Positions 7,601 to 7,806 of a stretch of DNA of 7,806 nucleotides are shown here, in pieces. The stretch is from Verrucomicrobiota bacterium. Lineage in GTDB: Bacteria > Verrucomicrobiota > Verrucomicrobiia > Verrucomicrobiales > DEV007. The translations under genes and the position numbers were made by a program. Location: NCBI GenBank assembly GCA_020630835.1, contig JAHDIL010000074.1:1-7806 (forward strand), written 5' to 3'. Below the pieces are notes generated by a model. That model did no database searches. It had not been told where the DNA came from and saw only the letters and a list, made by a program, of their open reading frames with translations. How positions within the stretch are numbered: position 1 is the first letter of the stretch; every line of letters starts with the position of its first letter.

Positions 7601-7806
7601 TCGTTAAAAGCAACGCGGTTCCGCGCTGTGGAAATCTCGTTCTCTAGCTGAGCGACACCTGACTGCAGATCGCTAAGTTTCGCCTCGATTTCTTGATACT
7701 CGACACGAGCGGCCGCCATGTCAGCTTGGCGCTGCTCGATCGAATCCTCCAAGCCATCCTGCTCGATAACGAGGTTCTTGATCGATGTCGCGAGCTCTGC
7801 CTTTTC
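4693..7806 (-). CDS. smc: Chromosome partition protein SMC, lacking the N-terminal head (5' end outside window)
   Basis: Structural maintenance of chromosomes ATPase, the core of the bacterial condensin that organises and segregates DNA. The frame is open to the window edge, giving 1037 visible residues; the Walker A half of the ATPase lies beyond 7806. Counting from the edge: first coiled-coil arm (about 1-255), hinge (about 261-442, from DGEGFAKGTQAVLNG to GIIRGGQTG), return arm (about 443-750), an acidic Ser/Glu/Thr-rich linker (about 752-805), the MGPVNIDSIEEF segment (about 822-833), and the C-terminal head with signature LLSGGERS (about 931-938), Walker B CVLDELDAPLDEAN (about 955-968) and the switch histidine in VIVTHSK. 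The catalytic C-terminal half is intact. The hinge and a full-length head distinguish it from SbcC, RecN and MukB. A TTG at 7752 is internal, not the start. The acidic linker is unusual against standard bacterial SMC. The SET gene follows after 33 bases. Confidence 0.96.
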   Translation of the reverse strand, partial: EKAELATSIKNLVIEQDGLEDSIEQRQADMAAARVEYQEIEAKLSDLQSGVAQLENEISTARNRVAFNEERAGELQQLIDKNAASLTETDEKREGQQEAITRAEETLNVANEKLAAREESVVEAEKACQESRVHRETLSERLAELEVERSNAKSRLATIEATLATNRKQAASDETRKSQLEDELTKLRSDQEEKSKAASELEKRLDDQRITIEEFEESLIQLEQKYYQAKRGAADMQENLANLHKLHAEKHSRLEVIRKLLADGEGFAKGTQAVLNGLNDPGYFTSRIESPLSQHIDVEERYADAIEATLGEQLQAVIVSDIESAERAIEALKEERAGEASLIAASLLGQPSAPGNGEPLHKSPAPLGSLGWALSHVGVEASVRPLIEQLLDGVLLAENLTTALRLREELNRSERHISIATLQGEFISPAGIIRGGQTGDGSLSVLKLKAEVKELEKITDSLSTEVSTRQKRRDILTTRVDELENVLTEARERLQHKRVIASKLEGQLALVQRDLSQLSNRVESVDWERQEVNDRQSTLQKVIAELGSEEEVLSDSFAALETEAMEASQHLTTLRGQTDELNETLTQTRTDLAVERGNVQNLQEQLEPMIARLHELDETRRVANEENEQFLARIKTGHEENEILQSEMGTWEAALTSQKSEYQTIGRDRGSYAEKIEEGEAALTEFRKNVQAVAKQRGQEEVKDAQIQLNLENIERSSRDRYRTELEFFEPDSHALLAVIEERQKGAAGKRLVEEFETKNAETDGEESPSAESDETTTSSEESSVEPPTSATGEETVVLEDPAEPDWDFITEMVSQLRTKLDSMGPVNIDSIEEFDELEEHYSFNRRQLEDLENSKEELLRMVARINRDTRKMFTETFEQIRKNFREMFKELFGEKAKADLVLMDDGDPLESGIEVIAKPPGKKLQSISLLSGGERSMTAVALMFGIFMVKPSPFCVLDELDAPLDEANITRFIRVLDRFIGSSQFVIVTHSKRTMSRADVMYGVSMEEFGVSKTVGVTFSKAKDDDKDRAPALIGG
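5391..5550 (-). other. Acidic low-complexity insert in SMC
   Basis: About 50 residues here are dominated by Glu, Ser, Thr, Asp and Pro (for example DGEESPSAESDETTTSSEE), with almost no basic or large hydrophobic residues, so the segment is probably disordered. It interrupts the return coiled-coil arm shortly before the conserved GPVN segment and the C-terminal head. The frame stays open and the flanks on both sides align with normal SMC, so it is an insert and not a frameshift. Confidence 0.75.
6480..7025 (-). other. SMC hinge domain coding segment
   Basis: This stretch encodes a globular, glycine-containing region between two long heptad-rich coiled coils. It begins with DGEGFAKGTQAVLNG, includes IEATLGEQLQAVIVSD and ends at the GEFISPAGIIRGGQTG segment, matching the order of conserved pieces in bacterial SMC hinges, which mediate dimerisation and contact DNA. 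The glycine-rich end (IIRGGQTG) is the usual hinge dimer-interface signature. The exact limits are approximate. Confidence 0.85.
7322..7350 (+). terminator. Terminator-like hairpin antisense to smc
   Basis: On the plus strand GTCGCCTCG (7322-7330) and CGAGGCGGC (7338-7346) can form a 9-bp GC-rich stem with one G-T pair and a 7-base loop, followed directly by TTTT. It lies inside the smc coding sequence and would act only on antisense transcripts. The T-run is short and the region is under protein-coding constraint, so it may be accidental. Confidence 0.2.

Noticed and set aside
7277..7651. Plus-strand open frame opposite the SMC coiled coil
   Set aside because: Its Ser/Arg/Ala-rich product is the predictable antisense shadow of Glu/Ala/Arg-rich coiled-coil codons.
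7750..7752. TTG codon as the SMC start
   Set aside because: The frame stays open upstream to the window edge with coiled-coil sequence (EKAELATSIKNLVIEQDG), and a start here would lack the N-terminal ATPase half.

Overview
The window carries five genes, all on the minus strand, so transcription runs from high to low coordinates. The order is smc (5' end missing), a SET-domain lysine methyltransferase, a large transmembrane Ser/Thr protein kinase, a short M50 (site-2 type) membrane metalloprotease, and recQ (3' end missing). Coding density is high. The only spacer longer than about 50 bases is the 206-base gap between the SET gene and the kinase gene. I see no tRNA, rRNA, CRISPR array, insertion sequence or prophage gene.

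The organism is probably a member of the Verrucomicrobiota or a wider PVC relative. The reasons are indirect: a Hanks-type kinase with a large sensor-like region beyond its membrane segment, a eukaryotic-like SET methyltransferase with a histone-H1-like lysine tail (best known in bacteria from Chlamydiae and relatives), an SMC with an acidic low-complexity insert, and weak or absent Shine-Dalgarno sequences before several starts. No marker gene in the window settles the phylum.

Region by region: 4693-7806 holds most of SMC (first arm, hinge, second arm, acidic linker, C-terminal ATPase half). A 33-base gap separates it from the SET gene (4090-4659), so the two look co-transcribed. The gap 3884-4089 has candidate sigma70-type promoter elements pointing at the kinase gene and no convincing terminator. 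The kinase (1229-3883), M50 protease (549-1199) and recQ (1-503) follow with gaps of 29 and 45 bases and look like a second transcription unit.

Two functional themes emerge. First, a chromosome-organisation pair: SMC next to a lysine methyltransferase whose own N-terminus resembles a nucleoid-protein tail. Second, a possible membrane signalling pair: a single-pass kinase with HEAT-like and beta-sandwich regions outside the cytoplasm, next to an intramembrane protease that could cut single-pass proteins. RecQ appears to ride along as the distal gene. Both functional links are inferences from gene order and domain content.
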